Assembly (NCBI GenBank): GCA_959347315.1
Contig: OY365806.1
Span: 58,472,482-58,536,481 of the forward strand
Direction: 5' to 3'
Length of the DNA: 64,000 nucleotides
From: Bimastos eiseni
Taxonomy: Eukaryota; Annelida; Clitellata; Crassiclitellata; Lumbricidae
In this document: piece after piece, positions 11,828 to 23,619 of the stretch
How positions within the stretch are numbered: the stretch's first letter is position 1
Layout: every line of letters begins with the position of its first letter
Program-made: the position numbers and the translations under genes
The notes under the pieces: model-generated
What the model was told of the DNA's origin: nothing
The model's database searches: none
What the model saw: the letters and a program-made list of their open reading frames with translations, nothing else

Positions 11828-12350
11828 ACCCAGAACGATTTATTTATGAGAACAACATTATAAACCTTCTCAGCTACTCTCAAATTTATTTACAATATAG
11901 GGTGCATAAATAATGATTTATCATTAATTTAGTCTTTATTGATGCTGTAGACATATTGAAATTAGTGTAATTAGCACTTATATGCAAGTTTTATTAAAAG
12001 ACGGACTTTCCTTCTAATGATGAACTTTAAACTAGACGAAATCTATTTTAAGACTTCATTACTGTGTAGATTTATAGTGGAACTATGATTGCAGCACTAA
12101 CAACTCGTGCATTTTGCTTAATGATGGAAATAACATTCATTCTATTGTATTGTATTGAATTTTCGTTTATTAAATTAACTTTTTGTCAAAACGCAAGAAT
12201 TTACAATAGATACTATTAGATAGCGCACGCAAGATATGGCGGTATTGAGTTGCAATAATCATAATGTCAGGGTCTTTAAAAGGAGAGTACAACGGAGCTA
12301 AGAATCGCTCGTGAGCCTGAGGCCCGATTAATAAATGTTCCTAAACATAA
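11828..12350. other. 3' flank of tyrosinase A
   Basis: The first ~70 bp after the stop still resembles the flank of gene B (ACCCAGAACGATTT in both), and similarity can be followed to about 12120. No canonical AATAAA is obvious within 150 bp. AT-rich. Confidence 0.5.
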
Positions 12351-12590
12351 GTGTGGCAAGGTGGCTGATTGGCTATAGAGCGGTCGGAACGTAACTCTCA
12401 GTGACAGTGTGCGCTGAGTGAGTGGGTTCGACCCTCTTCCGAGGAGTCACCGTGTAGGGACCTTGAGCATGTCCTTGGTTCAAAATTGCTCTGCAGTACA
12501 ACTGCAATTGAATAGTCGAGGCGCGTGCGCTTCTATGCAAAAAATGTTGGAAGAAGGGCGATATCAAATTTAAGAATAAATAAATAAATA
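12351..12590 (+). mobile_element. tRNA-derived SINE, copy 1
   Basis: The head is tRNA-like: an A-box-like TGGCTGATTGGCTA followed about 50 bp later by a B-box-like GGGTTCGACCC. A conserved body comes next (CTCTGCAGTACAACTGCA), then a 3' end GGCGATATCAAATTT and an (AAAT)n tail. Copies 2-4 in this window share the same order. RNA polymerase III would use these internal boxes, and mobilisation depends on a LINE. It abuts a minus-strand LINE fragment tail to tail. Confidence 0.85.
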
Positions 12591-12599
12591 ATCTCTGAC

Positions 12600-12875
12600 A
12601 GATAGTCATCGCTGTCCTTAACCGGGAGGTCGATTGGATGTGCCCGGTGTCTAAGGTCATATCCAACTGGCTTTCGCACCCGACACATACGACAAAACAC
12701 ATGAGCACTTTCGGCCATTGTGGCCGAGCGCAGGACGTCGTCTGCACGGCCAATCAGGCACGCGACGGTTGGTGAGTCCGGCGGTAAGAAAACGGATCGC
12801 TTAATAATTCTGTTGAAGCTCTCCAAGAGGTCACGTTCTTCCGCTTTCAGGAACCCCCAATTAAACTCATTTAAC
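12600..12875 (-). mobile_element. LINE (CR1/L2-like) reverse transcriptase C terminus
   Basis: A minus-strand frame of about 90 codons contains EERDLLESFNRIIKRS, SPTVACLIGRADDVL and YDLRHRAHPIDLPVKD. This order is typical of the extreme C terminus of a CR1/L2-type polymerase (D-x-P-T, ADD or ADE, then YxLRxRxHxxxLP). The palm is missing. It differs from the LWNSLP-type tails elsewhere, so at least two LINE lineages are present. Confidence 0.75.
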
Positions 12876-13450
12876 AACTGAGTTTGAGTAAACTCACTTC
12901 ATAGAGGATGATTTGAGTTTGAGTTTTAACTCACCTTGAGGTGCATAAGTTGAGTTTTAATCCAACTCATTTCTTGCGCGAGTTTACCCAACACTGATGT
13001 TGTGGTCTTGTTCACATTTCACAGGCGCTAATAGATCTTCATTGGCTTTAGAAGGGCTTTCAACGCCCAGAGGCAAGACGCAATGTCTGCGCCCCTTTTT
13101 TAGTTTTCAAATATACCAGTTTTAAAATGTTGGTTTTGTAACATACGCCTGCTTAGTTTAAGGCCACTCTTTACAAGCGAATTTTTCTAGCTTTTGCAGA
13201 TGCAAACGCATCTATTATTTTGTCAAAATAAGGCCTAATTAGGCCTATACCGAAAACCGTTTTTTGATGCTTAGGAGCGCCAGATTACTGAATCGGTTTT
13301 GTCTTATTGTGCTTAGTGAATAGGTCAGTGTTATCTTTAGTTTGATAGACGATCTTTCGCAACTAGCAATAGAAACTGCAACGGTTAGAAGCAGATGTAA
13401 AGCAATCTGCAGATTAGGAAACACATCTTTGTCATACGATATAAAAATTT
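12876..13450. other. No gene recognised; TGAGTTT-rich repeat at left
   Basis: 12870-12995 contains alternating TTGAGTTT and AACTCA words in both orientations, which could fold or be a small MITE. The rest is AT-rich with no recognisable ORF. Confidence 0.35.
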
Positions 13451-13760
13451 TTAGAATACGTCAAATGGGACTTCAGGACTAACTACATCGCTTTGGTTTC
13501 TGTTACTTAATAGCATCTTGCAGCCATTAATTTCTCTAAATAGATCATCATTTTCAATAATGTCAACTTCATAATAATTTGCCAGACCTATACATTTTGT
13601 TCCCAGCTGTTCGGTAGAACCTCCTGACACGAGATTTACTATATCTAACAGAAATCCAAACCGTGCATTCAATTCTCGCAAACGAGAGAAGCTGGTTGTA
13701 ATTTCGGTTATTAAACGATCAGTAACAATTTTACAGACTATGTTCTACACATATTCTATC
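13451..13760 (-). pseudogene. hAT-superfamily transposase remnant
   Basis: A minus-strand frame reads RELNARFGFLLDIVNL and then LANYYEVDIIENDDLFREI. The continuation upstream (to about 13760) has the pattern expected before it. An E-L-x-x-RF block followed by a Y-x-x-DI block resembles the C-terminal half of DUF4371/ZMYM-type hAT transposases. Only about 100 codons survive. This is a family-level resemblance from memory. Confidence 0.45.
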
Positions 13761-14236
13761 AACTGAATAACTTCAAAGAACCTGCAAGATGCAGTTCACT
13801 GCATCATTAAGTATAATATTTATAGATTAGCTCTAACTGAAGTTTAAAATTAAATTAAACTAGTAATGATGTTTTTATATGAAACACAGAAACAGGTCAA
13901 CAGATTGTTACAGATAGGCCTACCACTTGTGATATTTGGGTGCCAAACAGGTCTACGCTACGCGGGTCTAGTGGTACAGGACTACTGAGAAGATTATACT
14001 CAGATTGATTTGTATCTTTACACTTTTTTAATATAACTATAACATTTCTATCAAAAACAATAAATACCTGATTAAATACCTGTCTATATGACACACTAAA
14101 GAACCATTTGTCCTTGGCCGACAATCATTAAAACCGCGACACAAATACTATTTCAATTTTGTGGTAGTTGAAATAAAGGTGTAGGCCTATGTACAGGCCT
14201 TGTATTCATTTAATGTATCTGAACGACAAGCCGCAG

Positions 14237-15114
14237 TGTCACGCGCGAAACTCTGGACGATGGCGCTATATAAAAGTCATCGACCGACTGCAGAGGCGTG
14301 GGAGAACTCCGAATGAAGTTGTCTAGCTGAAACCTGAGAGGGGAGACATCAATGAGTTTCGCCGGAGGCAGACGGCCTCAATACAATCGGCGAAAAGTAT
14401 GCAAAGATCAAACGGAGTGTCAAGCAACGAAACCCGACACCTCGAGGCAGACGTTAGAGCCGCCTGGCCCCCCCCCCATCTCTGCGACCCACGGACAAGA
14501 AATTCACGAATCAGCTGAAGACCTGGTCTGAACCGGCTTGTTGACACCAATCAAGAATAAGGGACAATTCCGATACGAAGGGCCCAACCTATTAGGTGGT
14601 ATAACTATAATGATGTATCTCAATCCCTGGAACCTATTGCCTGTATATGACACTAACAGCATAACAGCCGCTAGTCAAACATTAACTGTGCGCCTCGAGT
14701 GATATGACGTTATGCTAGGGACACCAAGATCCGACCAACCAGGTTTAGTAATAGTTTCAGCAGGTGATCAGTCGTCCAATAGAGATACGAGTTTTGCGTT
14801 TGGGATGGCGAAGGAAATCGCCTCTAGAAGTGTTCATATAGTGTAGCAAGCGAAGAAACAAGGACTTTTTTCAGGAACTGGGAGAGACGTTAGATCGTTC
14901 TGACGATAAGGGTAATCAATATAAACCATGGAAACATTTCTAAAGGACACTAATAACTCTAGTAAGTGTAGATAGGATGAGTGATGTGTATATCTACCAT
15001 CAATATTAAAACTATCCAGTGTGTCGTGTTGCTGAGCTTGGTGACTGAGGAAAAAGAACCGGCGGTAATCTCGTCATCTAGAAGAAGGAGCTGGCGAGAG
15101 AGAAACCCGCCACA
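14237..15114 (+). mobile_element. Solo LTR, family 1, copy 1
   Basis: An 878-bp segment begins TGTCACGCG and ends CCGCCACA, and is flanked on both sides by the same 5-mer CGCAG (14232-14236 and 15115-15119). The sequence matches 42877-43794 almost throughout, in the same orientation. A TATA-like GCGCTATATAAAAG lies 30 bp in, as expected for an LTR promoter. No internal retroviral region adjoins it, so it is a solo LTR left by recombination between the two ends of a full element. TG...CA ends and a 5-bp duplication fit Gypsy- or BEL-type elements. Confidence 0.88.
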
Positions 15115-15639
15115 CGCAGTCAGTTATTTTCCGCATTCCCTTCCAAATCGCCACCACCTCTTCCCTTTGATTGTAAATGCCCGATTATTACCTAATAAAT
15201 TGCTCTGGCATCACCTTTTGAAAATCTTTCTAGTTGCTGAAGCTCGAAAGCATTATTTTACTCGAAATAGAAATCCAGGCAGAGTAGTTGTTAAGGCGGG
15301 TTACGTTTCGGTCGAGGATTGGACGGTTTGTGATCAAGTGAGTACTAAATGGGCAAGAGTTCTTGAAAATGTCAGACTCAAGTTTAGAATGAAACAATTA
15401 CAAAGCCAATTTACTCATACATACATACTGACCATTCCAGCGACTTCCACACAGGGCTGCGATGAATGGGGAGTTGGGAAGTATACTAGCGGAAGAGGGG
15501 GTGTTACCGAGTGAGCAGCCAATGTGGTGTTTGGTCACAGGACGGACGGAACCTTAAGGTTTCTTCATTAACTACCCGCAGTTGTGCTCATGTGACTCGC
15601 ATACGCCTCCCATGATCAACGAATGTTTATACACCCTCG

Positions 15640-16160
15640 CTGATGGAGTTTGGGTCGGTACTCTGGACTACGAAGCGGTTACCACTACTGGGCCGGTAAG
15701 GACCAGATGGACGCCGATAAGACGGCGTTTGTCTCGCACCGAGATATAAATCGAGGGAGAGTAGTTATCTTAGGAGGACACTGTCATGCGGAGGCCAACA
15801 CTGTGCTATTCATGCATAAGTTTGATATTTCTGGTATAATATATGGACGGTGGCGTCATTTCGAGAGTATCCCGAGCAAGAAAGGTTGCTCCATTTACAA
15901 AGCTTGGGGCAGTTGCTTGAATGCTTTAAGGAGACTAGCCTCTAATTGGAGGCCAGAAAATGTCGGTTGCTGCCTAGAACTACTTATTAGGTCGCATTGT
16001 GACCCTAGAGGGAGTTGCCGTCTTCCCTTCCGACATAAACGTTGCTGGTCAAGGGCCCATTTCGCAGCGATTGACGGACGTACGTTCCTTCTCGTAGTGA
16101 TTATCATATCAACTGAGATTCATCCGAAACTTTTTCGTGATGGTTTCATCTTTCTTTGAG
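15640..16160 (+). pseudogene. Possible Gypsy-type reverse transcriptase remnant
   Basis: A + strand frame contains YSGLRSGYHY and, shortly after, DADKTAFVSHRDI. This resembles the Gypsy RT region in which F-S-x-L-D-L-x-S-GYH is followed by KTAF. The catalytic YxDD is not recognisable downstream and the rest of the 169-codon frame matches nothing I know. It lies 0.5 kb beyond the solo LTR but outside its target duplication, so it is probably a separate element. Confidence 0.45.
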
Positions 16161-16419
16161 CCTATCAAGACCCATTGCATATGCGTGACGAAGTGATCTG
16201 TCAGAATACGCCGGATAAAGTGGAGCAGATTCTGGCGCCCTAGACTTTGAGAGAAGATTACACCTATCTTCGGATAACGGGTGACTTTTTGGGCGTCTAT
16301 AAGGCACAGTGGTATGCCAGTATTTCCGTGTAGGCGCCTCGTTTCCTGGGTTGAATGGCCCTACGATGCTAGAAGTTCTTGCGGCAGTTGCTTTCGGAGT
16401 AGCCACTATAAGCTGTGGT

Positions 16420-17090
16420 GCAGTATAAAAGCAGTTACTTGTTTCTCATTTGAAATAGGGCCTAAACATATTTTAAAGAGAACCACCTAATTTAAAAATT
16501 GGTGCGTACACGTTAGTCGTTGGGATGCGAGTCAAATTATCGACTAGCGGTTTGAAACCCTTCCCTCCTACCCAACCTAGAGAGGGGTTTGCGTGGAGCG
16601 GGGTAGATTAGAAACTGCGGCTTGCGAGAGAATTCTGACAGACGGAAAAGGTGATTTTTTAGAGTAATACTGCACACGAATATATTAATAAATGACCTGT
16701 ACCCATAGTTTAAGGTAGTCGGCTATCGCCGGCTGGGTGACCTTTGGCCTTCTAATTACGCGTAAATCAAATTATTCATGCAGAGTCATAAGTGACACTA
16801 TGCATACTACTTGTCAATGTATTTATGCATTCAAGTAATGTACGTATGCTTATGTTAACATATGTTTGTATATTCACGGGCGTACTGTCGACATACTTAG
16901 ATGGCATGAAACCTTACCTTTCGAAGTATACATGCATGGATCAAGTCACGCGTAGAAAAGCATTCTTTCTTTTTACAAATAATGAAAAACGAATATTATT
17001 CATGGGAACCATGACAGCTAGATTGACCTTCAAATGCTTTTGTTGCGCGTATCAATGACGCGTGGAAGAGACTTCCCCGCTCCCTCTCTC
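16420..17090. other. No gene recognised
   Basis: AT-rich DNA without family-like ORFs or clear repeats. Confidence 0.5.
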
Positions 17091-17430
17091 TCCTTTATAA
17101 GCTTGAATGAATTCCTCCGACGCAAGGTGTCAAGCTTCTGCTCCATACATCATCACCGGTTTTATTATTGCTTTGTATACCTTTCCTTTGAGAGGAATTG
17201 GCATTTCGGTGTCGCACAACACACTCGTCAATTCCATCCATATTTGTCAAGTTGCCTTGAACCTGTCCTTGGTGTCATACACACTACCACCCAAGCACTC
17301 ATTACAAATTCTAGATATTTAAATGTTTCAGCTTGTATCGTTGGCTTATTATCATCTCGCACAGACCAAGGTTTATGTTTTATTGGTGCCTTCATTAAGG
17401 TTGTTGCTCTCCAGTGCTCTCTGTCAAAAA
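17090..17430 (-). mobile_element. RTE/Jockey-like LINE reverse transcriptase remnant (unit 1 copy)
   Basis: The minus strand near 17130-17240 encodes LKGKVYKAIIKP and then VMMYGAEA. This is the hallmark Y-K-x-x-x-x-P-x-x-x-YGAE-x-W block found after the palm of many non-LTR reverse transcriptases. A homologous, slightly better preserved copy lies at 61527-62030 in unit 3. Both are degenerate. Confidence 0.75.
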
Positions 17431-17642
17431 TTTAATTGGAATTTTTGACAATATTACTATCGCATATATCATTTGGACCATCGACACGGTCGATGACGTC
17501 AACGCTAAGTTGTCCTTCGTCATTGTCATCTTGGCCTTCGTTATCGCTACATATATCCACTTTCTTTCTCGGTGCCGAATTTCGCTTACATCGCGAGATT
17601 TTGCTCTTCGGAATCGGATGAGGAGTCTTCGCTGTGAGGATT

Positions 17643-18222
17643 ATGCGCCTCATCAGATGCACATCATCAGATGCACCTCATCAAATGCACCTCATCAGAT
17701 GCACCTCATCAGATGCACATCATCAGATGCACCTCATCAGATGCACCTCATCAGATGCACCTCATCAGATGCACCTCATCAGATGCACCTCATCAGATGC
17801 ACCTCATCAGATGCACCTCATCAGATGCACCTCATCAGATGCACCTCATCAGATGCACCTCATCAGATGCACCTCATCAGATGCACATTATTAGATGCAC
17901 CTCATCAGATGCACCTCATCAGATGCACATCATCAGATGCACCTCATCAGATGCACCTCATCAGATGCACCTCATCAGATGCACATCATCAGATGCACAT
18001 TATTAGATGCACCTCATCAGATGCACCTCATCAGATGCACCTCATCAAATGCACCTCATCAGATGCACCTCATCAGATGCACATCATCAGATGCACCTCA
18101 ACAGATGCACCTCATCAGATGCACATCATCAGATGCACATCATCAGATGCGCATCATCAGATGCACCTCATCAGATGCACCTCACCAGATGCACCTCATC
18201 AGCTGCACCTCATCAGATGCCG
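17643..18222 (+). repeat. 14-bp minisatellite (~41 copies)
   Basis: Head-to-tail copies of AGATGCACCTCATC with scattered variants (ACATCATC, ACATTATT, AACAGATG). Because 14 is not a multiple of 3 and the unit makes no stop codon, long ORFs appear in all three + frames. Their peptide repeats every 14 residues. These are not genes. Confidence 0.97.
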
Positions 18223-20040
18223 GAGGCTTAATGAACTTCAGGACTGCTTCTTTCTGCTTGGTCGCAGATAATTCACGTCCTAGCCTTATTTTTTTAATTA
18301 TCTGACAAAGACAATCGCTGCCGCTTTCTTCCTCTGCTATCCGCCATTTAGTCATGATATTTTTCGCATTTAAGGGGATTACACTAAATGAAATATCCTA
18401 TTTCTAGTCAGTTAAAAACTTTAAGTTTGAGACTGATATTGATAATTATAAACAAGGCGCTCATAACCGGAAGTTGAACTTAATTCGTGAAAGTGAATTG
18501 AAATCGAATTTTTTTTGTGTGGAGAATGTTGAAACAAGAAGAAGATGATGAACGATAATAATTCATTGAACGAAAAGAGACAAAATGTTTAATTGAAAAA
18601 TATTTATGTTTGAAAATAATCGAGAATATTGTATTCTAAGAAAATATTATTCTCCTTTGCTATGCATATTTATTTAATTAAATTCAATAAAGTGCAGCCT
18701 CTGAAAATTGGCGAACTCTCCGCCGTATGCCGTCTCCTACTTCGCCTACGCCTAGATTCGGATGCTCAATAAATAGATTTATAAGAGCATCTATACAAAT
18801 TAATAAACCGACTGAGAATGACAACTGTGTAATTTTCATAAGCGCTTTGTTGCGTAGAAGTAATGAGTAAAAGAGTTTTTTTTTAAATGATAAAAGGCGG
18901 ATTCAAGAGAACCGTGACAGCTCGGTTGACATTCAGAGACGCTTTGTTCGAGTTCGAGAGCGTGCAATCTACAGGTGAAGAGGGTGAATAACCGAAGCCC
19001 GAATGGTGAGTTCTATTACTATGCAGAAGTACGGTCGTATTCTAGGCCGACAGGTACAGATAGCATCATTGGTGTCTTTTTAGTCGTTCTTCTTTCAGTC
19101 AGATGCGCTGAGGGTCTAATTGAGCGGCTGAAATTTAAAGACGGAGACGTGACAAGCCTCTTCTGACACTTGGAGGAATGAAACAGCGACTTAAACGTAA
19201 CGCACCCACTAGTAAAACACATGCATTGGTCTGTATATTCTCAATCCATGATCCAAGTTAATTTTTTTCATAGAGGATAGTATGGAACCTGACTAGCGTT
19301 CACCACACTTACAAGACCCCTCGCAGTCTTACGTCCTTTCTTGTTGCTAATCTCACTCTTAATTTAACGATCTTTTTAACTTTTGAACCGCCTCCTTTCA
19401 TGTTAAAGTAGTGAAGTAACCAAAGTCCCTGTTTAATGACCCGAAACGAACTCGAAACAGCGCTCGAGTCCGAATAGAAAGGAAATCCCCACGTCAGTGC
19501 AACAGAACGAGGATGTGAAAAAAATACGTTTTTGTCTCGCTCACACACACACACACCGCCATTAACAACAGGTTCCTGGAATGTCTACTCAAACGGAGTT
19601 TTCTCCGAAAGAGGGAAGGGGCGAATAGCGCAAACGTACGACCATCCAAGTGATCACGACTCCCGGAATACGCTGAACATCACTATCCAATCAAAGTGGT
19701 CCACGAGTCTCGTTAGTCTCTCTAGTGACGTTCATAGCGAAAGTGACAGCAAGAGTTAGGCCTACACATAAACAGACCACAGTTACCATATCATCAGTAA
19801 TTTAGGGCTCAACCATATATTACGCACGGAAAAAATATATTCTCATACCCTCCCGTGCTGCACATGACACATGGCACATGCTACGAATCCCTTCCTAATT
19901 CATGCGTACAACTAAGCTCCAATTTTACAAAGGTTAATTTGCTTCAGTCATTCATAAGACATTTATTTTACTGTAGGCAATTATTTATTTTTGTCAAACA
20001 TCATATCGTCATTCGTCAGCATGTCTAGTTACGTCTGATC
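18223..20040. other. Intergenic DNA with duplicated anchors
   Basis: 18890-19170 matches 62140-62300 (ACAGCTCGGTTGAC, GCGCTTTGTT-like), and 19380-19790 matches 45560-45960 and 63440-63880. These are parts of the segmental duplication. No protein family is recognisable. A short (CA)n lies at 19541-19556. Confidence 0.55.
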
Positions 20041-20074
20041 GATGCTAAGATTTGAGGGATGGTCGTCGCTTGGT

Positions 20075-20706
20075 GAGATCCTCTATTCCACTTACACTCT
20101 ATTCCACTTGCACTCTATTCCACTTGCACTCTATTCCACTTACACTCTATTCCAATTGCACTCTATTCCACTTACACTCTATTCCACTTGCACTCTATTC
20201 CACTTGCACTCTATTCCACTTGCACTCTATTCCACTTGCACTCTATTCCACTTGCCCTCTATTCCACTTGCACTCTATTCCACTTGCACTCTATTCCACT
20301 TACACTCTATTCCACTTGCACTCTATTCCACTTGCACTCTATTCCACTTGCACTCTATTCCACTTGCACTCTATTCCACTTGCACTCTATTCCACTTACA
20401 CTCTATTCAACTTGCACTCTATTCCACTTGCACTCTATTCCACTTGCACTCTATTCCACTTACACGCTATTCCACCACTTGCACTCTATTCCACTTGCAC
20501 TCTATTCCAATTGCACTCTATTCCACTTACACTCTATTCCACTTGCACTCTATTCCACTTGCACTCTATTCCACTTACACTCTATTCCACTTGCACTCTA
20601 TTCCACTTACACTCTATTCCACTTGCACTCTATTCCACTTGCACTCTATTCCACTTGCACTCTATTCCACTTGCACTCTATTCCACTTGCACTCTATTCC
20701 ACTTGC
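20075..20706 (+). repeat. 16-bp minisatellite (~39 copies)
   Basis: Tandem copies of CACTTGCACTCTATTC with a common variant (CACTTACACTCTATTC) and one 3-bp insertion near 20472. All three + frames stay open, giving 178-244 codon artefact ORFs with a 16-residue repeat. The array ends just before AATGCCTTGATCC. Confidence 0.97.
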
Positions 20707-21570
20707 AATGCCTTGATCCGCTAGAGTGGAATCCTTCGGTGTGTTGCTTTTACCACACCTGCTGCGTGAGGTGGCCAAATCGATAACGGTTGCTCGTCTT
20801 AAGTATGTCTCACTGACCAGGTGGGTAGGCCTATATGCCAAAGCCGACGAACGAGCATGAAGTGCCAAGGTCTTCCTTACTCTTACGAAGTGTGCCGTAA
20901 CTGTGGCGCTAGATGGATCAAAAGCATTTATTTGATATCATATCATACAACAAAGGCGCGCATTACAAAGACTATTTCCTACTCCCAGACGTCCCACTGG
21001 AAATCAGGTTCACCAACAACTCGCTGGATTCTGCCAACCTGACGAGGACGACCGCTGCCTTATATCTAGAGTTCTATATAAAAACGTATAATTTTATCGA
21101 CATTTTAAAATTCTATGGCGTGCATACAAGTAGGCTTACAAGTACTGGCGCTACAGGGTGACCTTTAAGTGTAACTTTTGGGTCAGCCCCTTAACTTCAG
21201 CTAAGTGATTATTTTGGAACTATGAATATAGTTTTTAGTGACCATATGATTCTTATTGAAATTTGTAAGATAGTAATATGCTGAATGATCGAAAGTGCAA
21301 TAAAGTTTTATCTTTATATCTAGATTCACAGCGAACTTTAAAGCAAATCCATATAACGAATGATCCGAAAATCATACCTAGACCAAACCGGTAATAAACA
21401 AAAACAGATTAATCGAATTCTATGTAAATGTTGCGCATTATTAGTTCGTCAAGTTTTTATTATCACACAAACGAAAATTGATCATGATCATTTCTGTTTT
21501 AGAACTTATGTCTGTGTGACTGTTGCTTGCATAATGTAGCACACAGTCGTATGCAGATCGCATGAAAGCA
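20707..21570. other. No gene recognised
   Basis: Small ORFs here (20821-21161) have no motif or signal that I can place. Confidence 0.5.
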
Positions 21571-21785
21571 TGTGTGGCATGGTGGCCGATTGGTTAGAGC
21601 GGTCGGCCCGTAACACTCAGTGTGCGCTGAGTCAGCGGATTAGACTCTCGTCCGCGGAGTCACTGTGTAGGAACCTTAAGCAAGTCCTTCGCACACAATT
21701 GCTCTGCAGTACGACTGCAGTTGCGCCGTCGAGGCGTGTGTGCACTTCTGAACTTAAGTGCAAGAAAGGCGATATCAAATAACAG
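21571..21785 (+). mobile_element. tRNA-derived SINE, copy 2
   Basis: The best-preserved head: GGCATGGTGGCCGATTGGTT (A box) and, about 60 bp on, a B-box-like GGATTAGACTC. Then CTCTGCAGTACGACTGCAG and the 3' end GGCGATATCAAAT. Same orientation as copy 1. Confidence 0.88.
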
Positions 21786-21844
21786 TTGTATAATATTGTA
21801 TTGTGTTACCATTTAGCACACATTTTCGGAGAAATCACAGGCAT

Positions 21845-22660
21845 CATTCTGCTTTCCAACGGCCTTTAGTGTTACTCTTGAAATATACTGAATCAACTGT
21901 AGGACCTACTATTATTATTTTTTGAATTTCACAGCGTAAGCGTGAACTCAACATTTCTACAAATTCGAAGTCGCGAGAACCAGCATATTTAGGCCTATAG
22001 GCGCTAAAAAGGTAAAAATCTAGATTGTAAGTCAAGCAGGCAGACGGATGGTGCTTTGGAGTTGAAACAGTGAGGGGATGAGGAAGAAGAGGAGGAATCA
22101 GGATGAGATTTGTGAAAATGCAATGTTTTAAGTTTTGAGTGGAAAAACTGTGACGAGGGTTAGGTAAGTTCATAGGATGGATCGGACATTTGTCTTAAAG
22201 TTCTGGATGCCTACTGCCTAATGGGAGTTTGTTCCAAAAGGTGGGGCAGCAGTGGCTTTGGAGCTATTTGCAAATTTAAGTGATGAGGTAACGGAAGGGC
22301 GGAGCAGTGTGAGGGTGGAAGACGAATGGGTTGAATTACGTGGTTGAACCGTAAACAACTGACACAGGTCACTGGGCTGTCAGGAATATAGTGTGTTGTA
22401 GGTTGGGAATATGACGTTGTATTCAATTAGCTCAGCATTTTGAGCCAATGTAGTGATTTGAGGACAAGAGAAGTGGTGGTGCCGGGGAGTTTTTGTGACA
22501 GCACGCACGAGAGCATTCGGGTTGACCTGGAGGCGGTTTATTTGGGTGAAGTCTATGTTGCGGATAAGAGAATTGCAGTAGTCCAATTTAGCATGAACCA
22601 TGTATGTAGCGATTGTAGATGCAATTTTGAAGTTGAGCATAGGCGGATTGTGCGAAGGTC
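21845..22660 (-). mobile_element. LINE (L2/CR1-like) reverse transcriptase C terminus and 3' end
   Basis: The minus frame 22380-22640 contains LDYCNSLIRNIDFTQINRL, NALVRAVTKTPRHHHF and AELIEYNVI. This matches the thumb region of L2/CR1-like LINEs, where Y-C-N-S-L, Q-x-x-RLQ-x-x-QN and H-W-L blocks occur in this order. The frame then shifts (22211-22426) and runs into a 3' UTR-like stretch to 21845. It pairs with the catalytic fragment at 23620-24055. Confidence 0.8.
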
Positions 22661-23419
22661 ACGGATGTGCGTGAAAGGTCGCGGACAAAACCCTCTGACA
22701 CAAGTAGGACAAACCTAAGCATACATTCTTGTTACTGTTTTTACTTTTATTATTTAGAAACGTGTGTATACTTTAAAGTCTGAAGTAAGGCATTTGTCAT
22801 ATGTGTCATTTCAAAGTCTGATGCGGTAACTGATCAGTTATCGTCGTCCAATAGTTAAATAGCAAACAGTTAATTAGTTCCTTGGTCTTTTTGTTGCTAA
22901 TGTATGTGCGTAATTTATAGGCTATCTGTGACACGGCTTTTTCAGACGCGTCAGGTGAGTCAATGCAGAGCGTATGTGTGTGTTATCTGTGACAGGATTT
23001 CTTATATAAGTTAGACCAGGGGCGTCAATCCCCCTCTAACTGATGGAGGCAATCACTCTGGTTCCAAGTGTAAGATATCCTCCCTAAGACTGAAAAAATA
23101 CCCCCGCCCCTATTTGGACGCCACTGAGTTAGACTAATAGTCGTACTGAGTGTCACTTGTAATGTTGTGCAGACTTTGTTAGTAGTGTAAGTTATTATGG
23201 TATGGCTCCTAATTGCAGAAGCTAGTTAGGGCAAGAAGGGGGGGTTTGTCCGGTGGGGGTTAATGTCCTGCCTAAAACAGGGGGGATTATGTCAGAGGGG
23301 GTTATGTCAGAGGGGTTTTGTTAGGGGGTTTTGTCCTACGCCCGTGCGTGAATTCTGAGCAAGAAAGACGGGCGACGAGGTCAGTGGAGCAAGGTTTTAA
23401 TCAACGATTATTTATTTAT

Positions 23420-23588
23420 TACTGAAATTTGATATCACCTTTGTACTGCAGAGCAATTGTGCGCGAAGGACTTGCTCAAGGTCCCTACACAGTGACTGAC
23501 GCCTCGGACGAGGGTCAAACCTGTTCGCTCACTGCACACTGAACGTCATGGGCTGACCGCTCTAACCGATCGGTCACTGTGCCACACC
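23420..23588 (-). mobile_element. tRNA-derived SINE, copy 3 (internal deletion)
   Basis: In reverse orientation: GGCACAGTGACCGATCGGTT head, a degraded B box, and GCACAATTGCTCTGCAGTAC, then directly AAAGGTGATATCAAATTT. About 40 bp of the body present in copies 1, 2 and 4 (the GTCGAGGCG region) is missing. It lies between the two halves of the minus-strand LINE. Confidence 0.82.
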
Positions 23589-23619
23589 TAATACCTTAGT
23601 TTCGACTGACACATTATTA

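Noticed and set aside
14981..15514. 177-codon ORF
   Set aside because: It crosses the right end of a solo LTR and its target duplication, so it cannot be an ancestral gene, and it shows no domain.
17414..18305. Long ORFs (up to 285 codons) with repeated CTSSDAPHQMHLIR-like peptides, and an apparent CRISPR-like regular repeat array
   Set aside because: They are the three frames of a 14-bp minisatellite. There are no spacers, no cas genes, and this is animal DNA.
20042..20786. ORFs of 178-244 codons with repeated ALYSTCTLFHLHSIPL-like peptides
   Set aside because: Artefact of the 16-bp minisatellite in all three frames.
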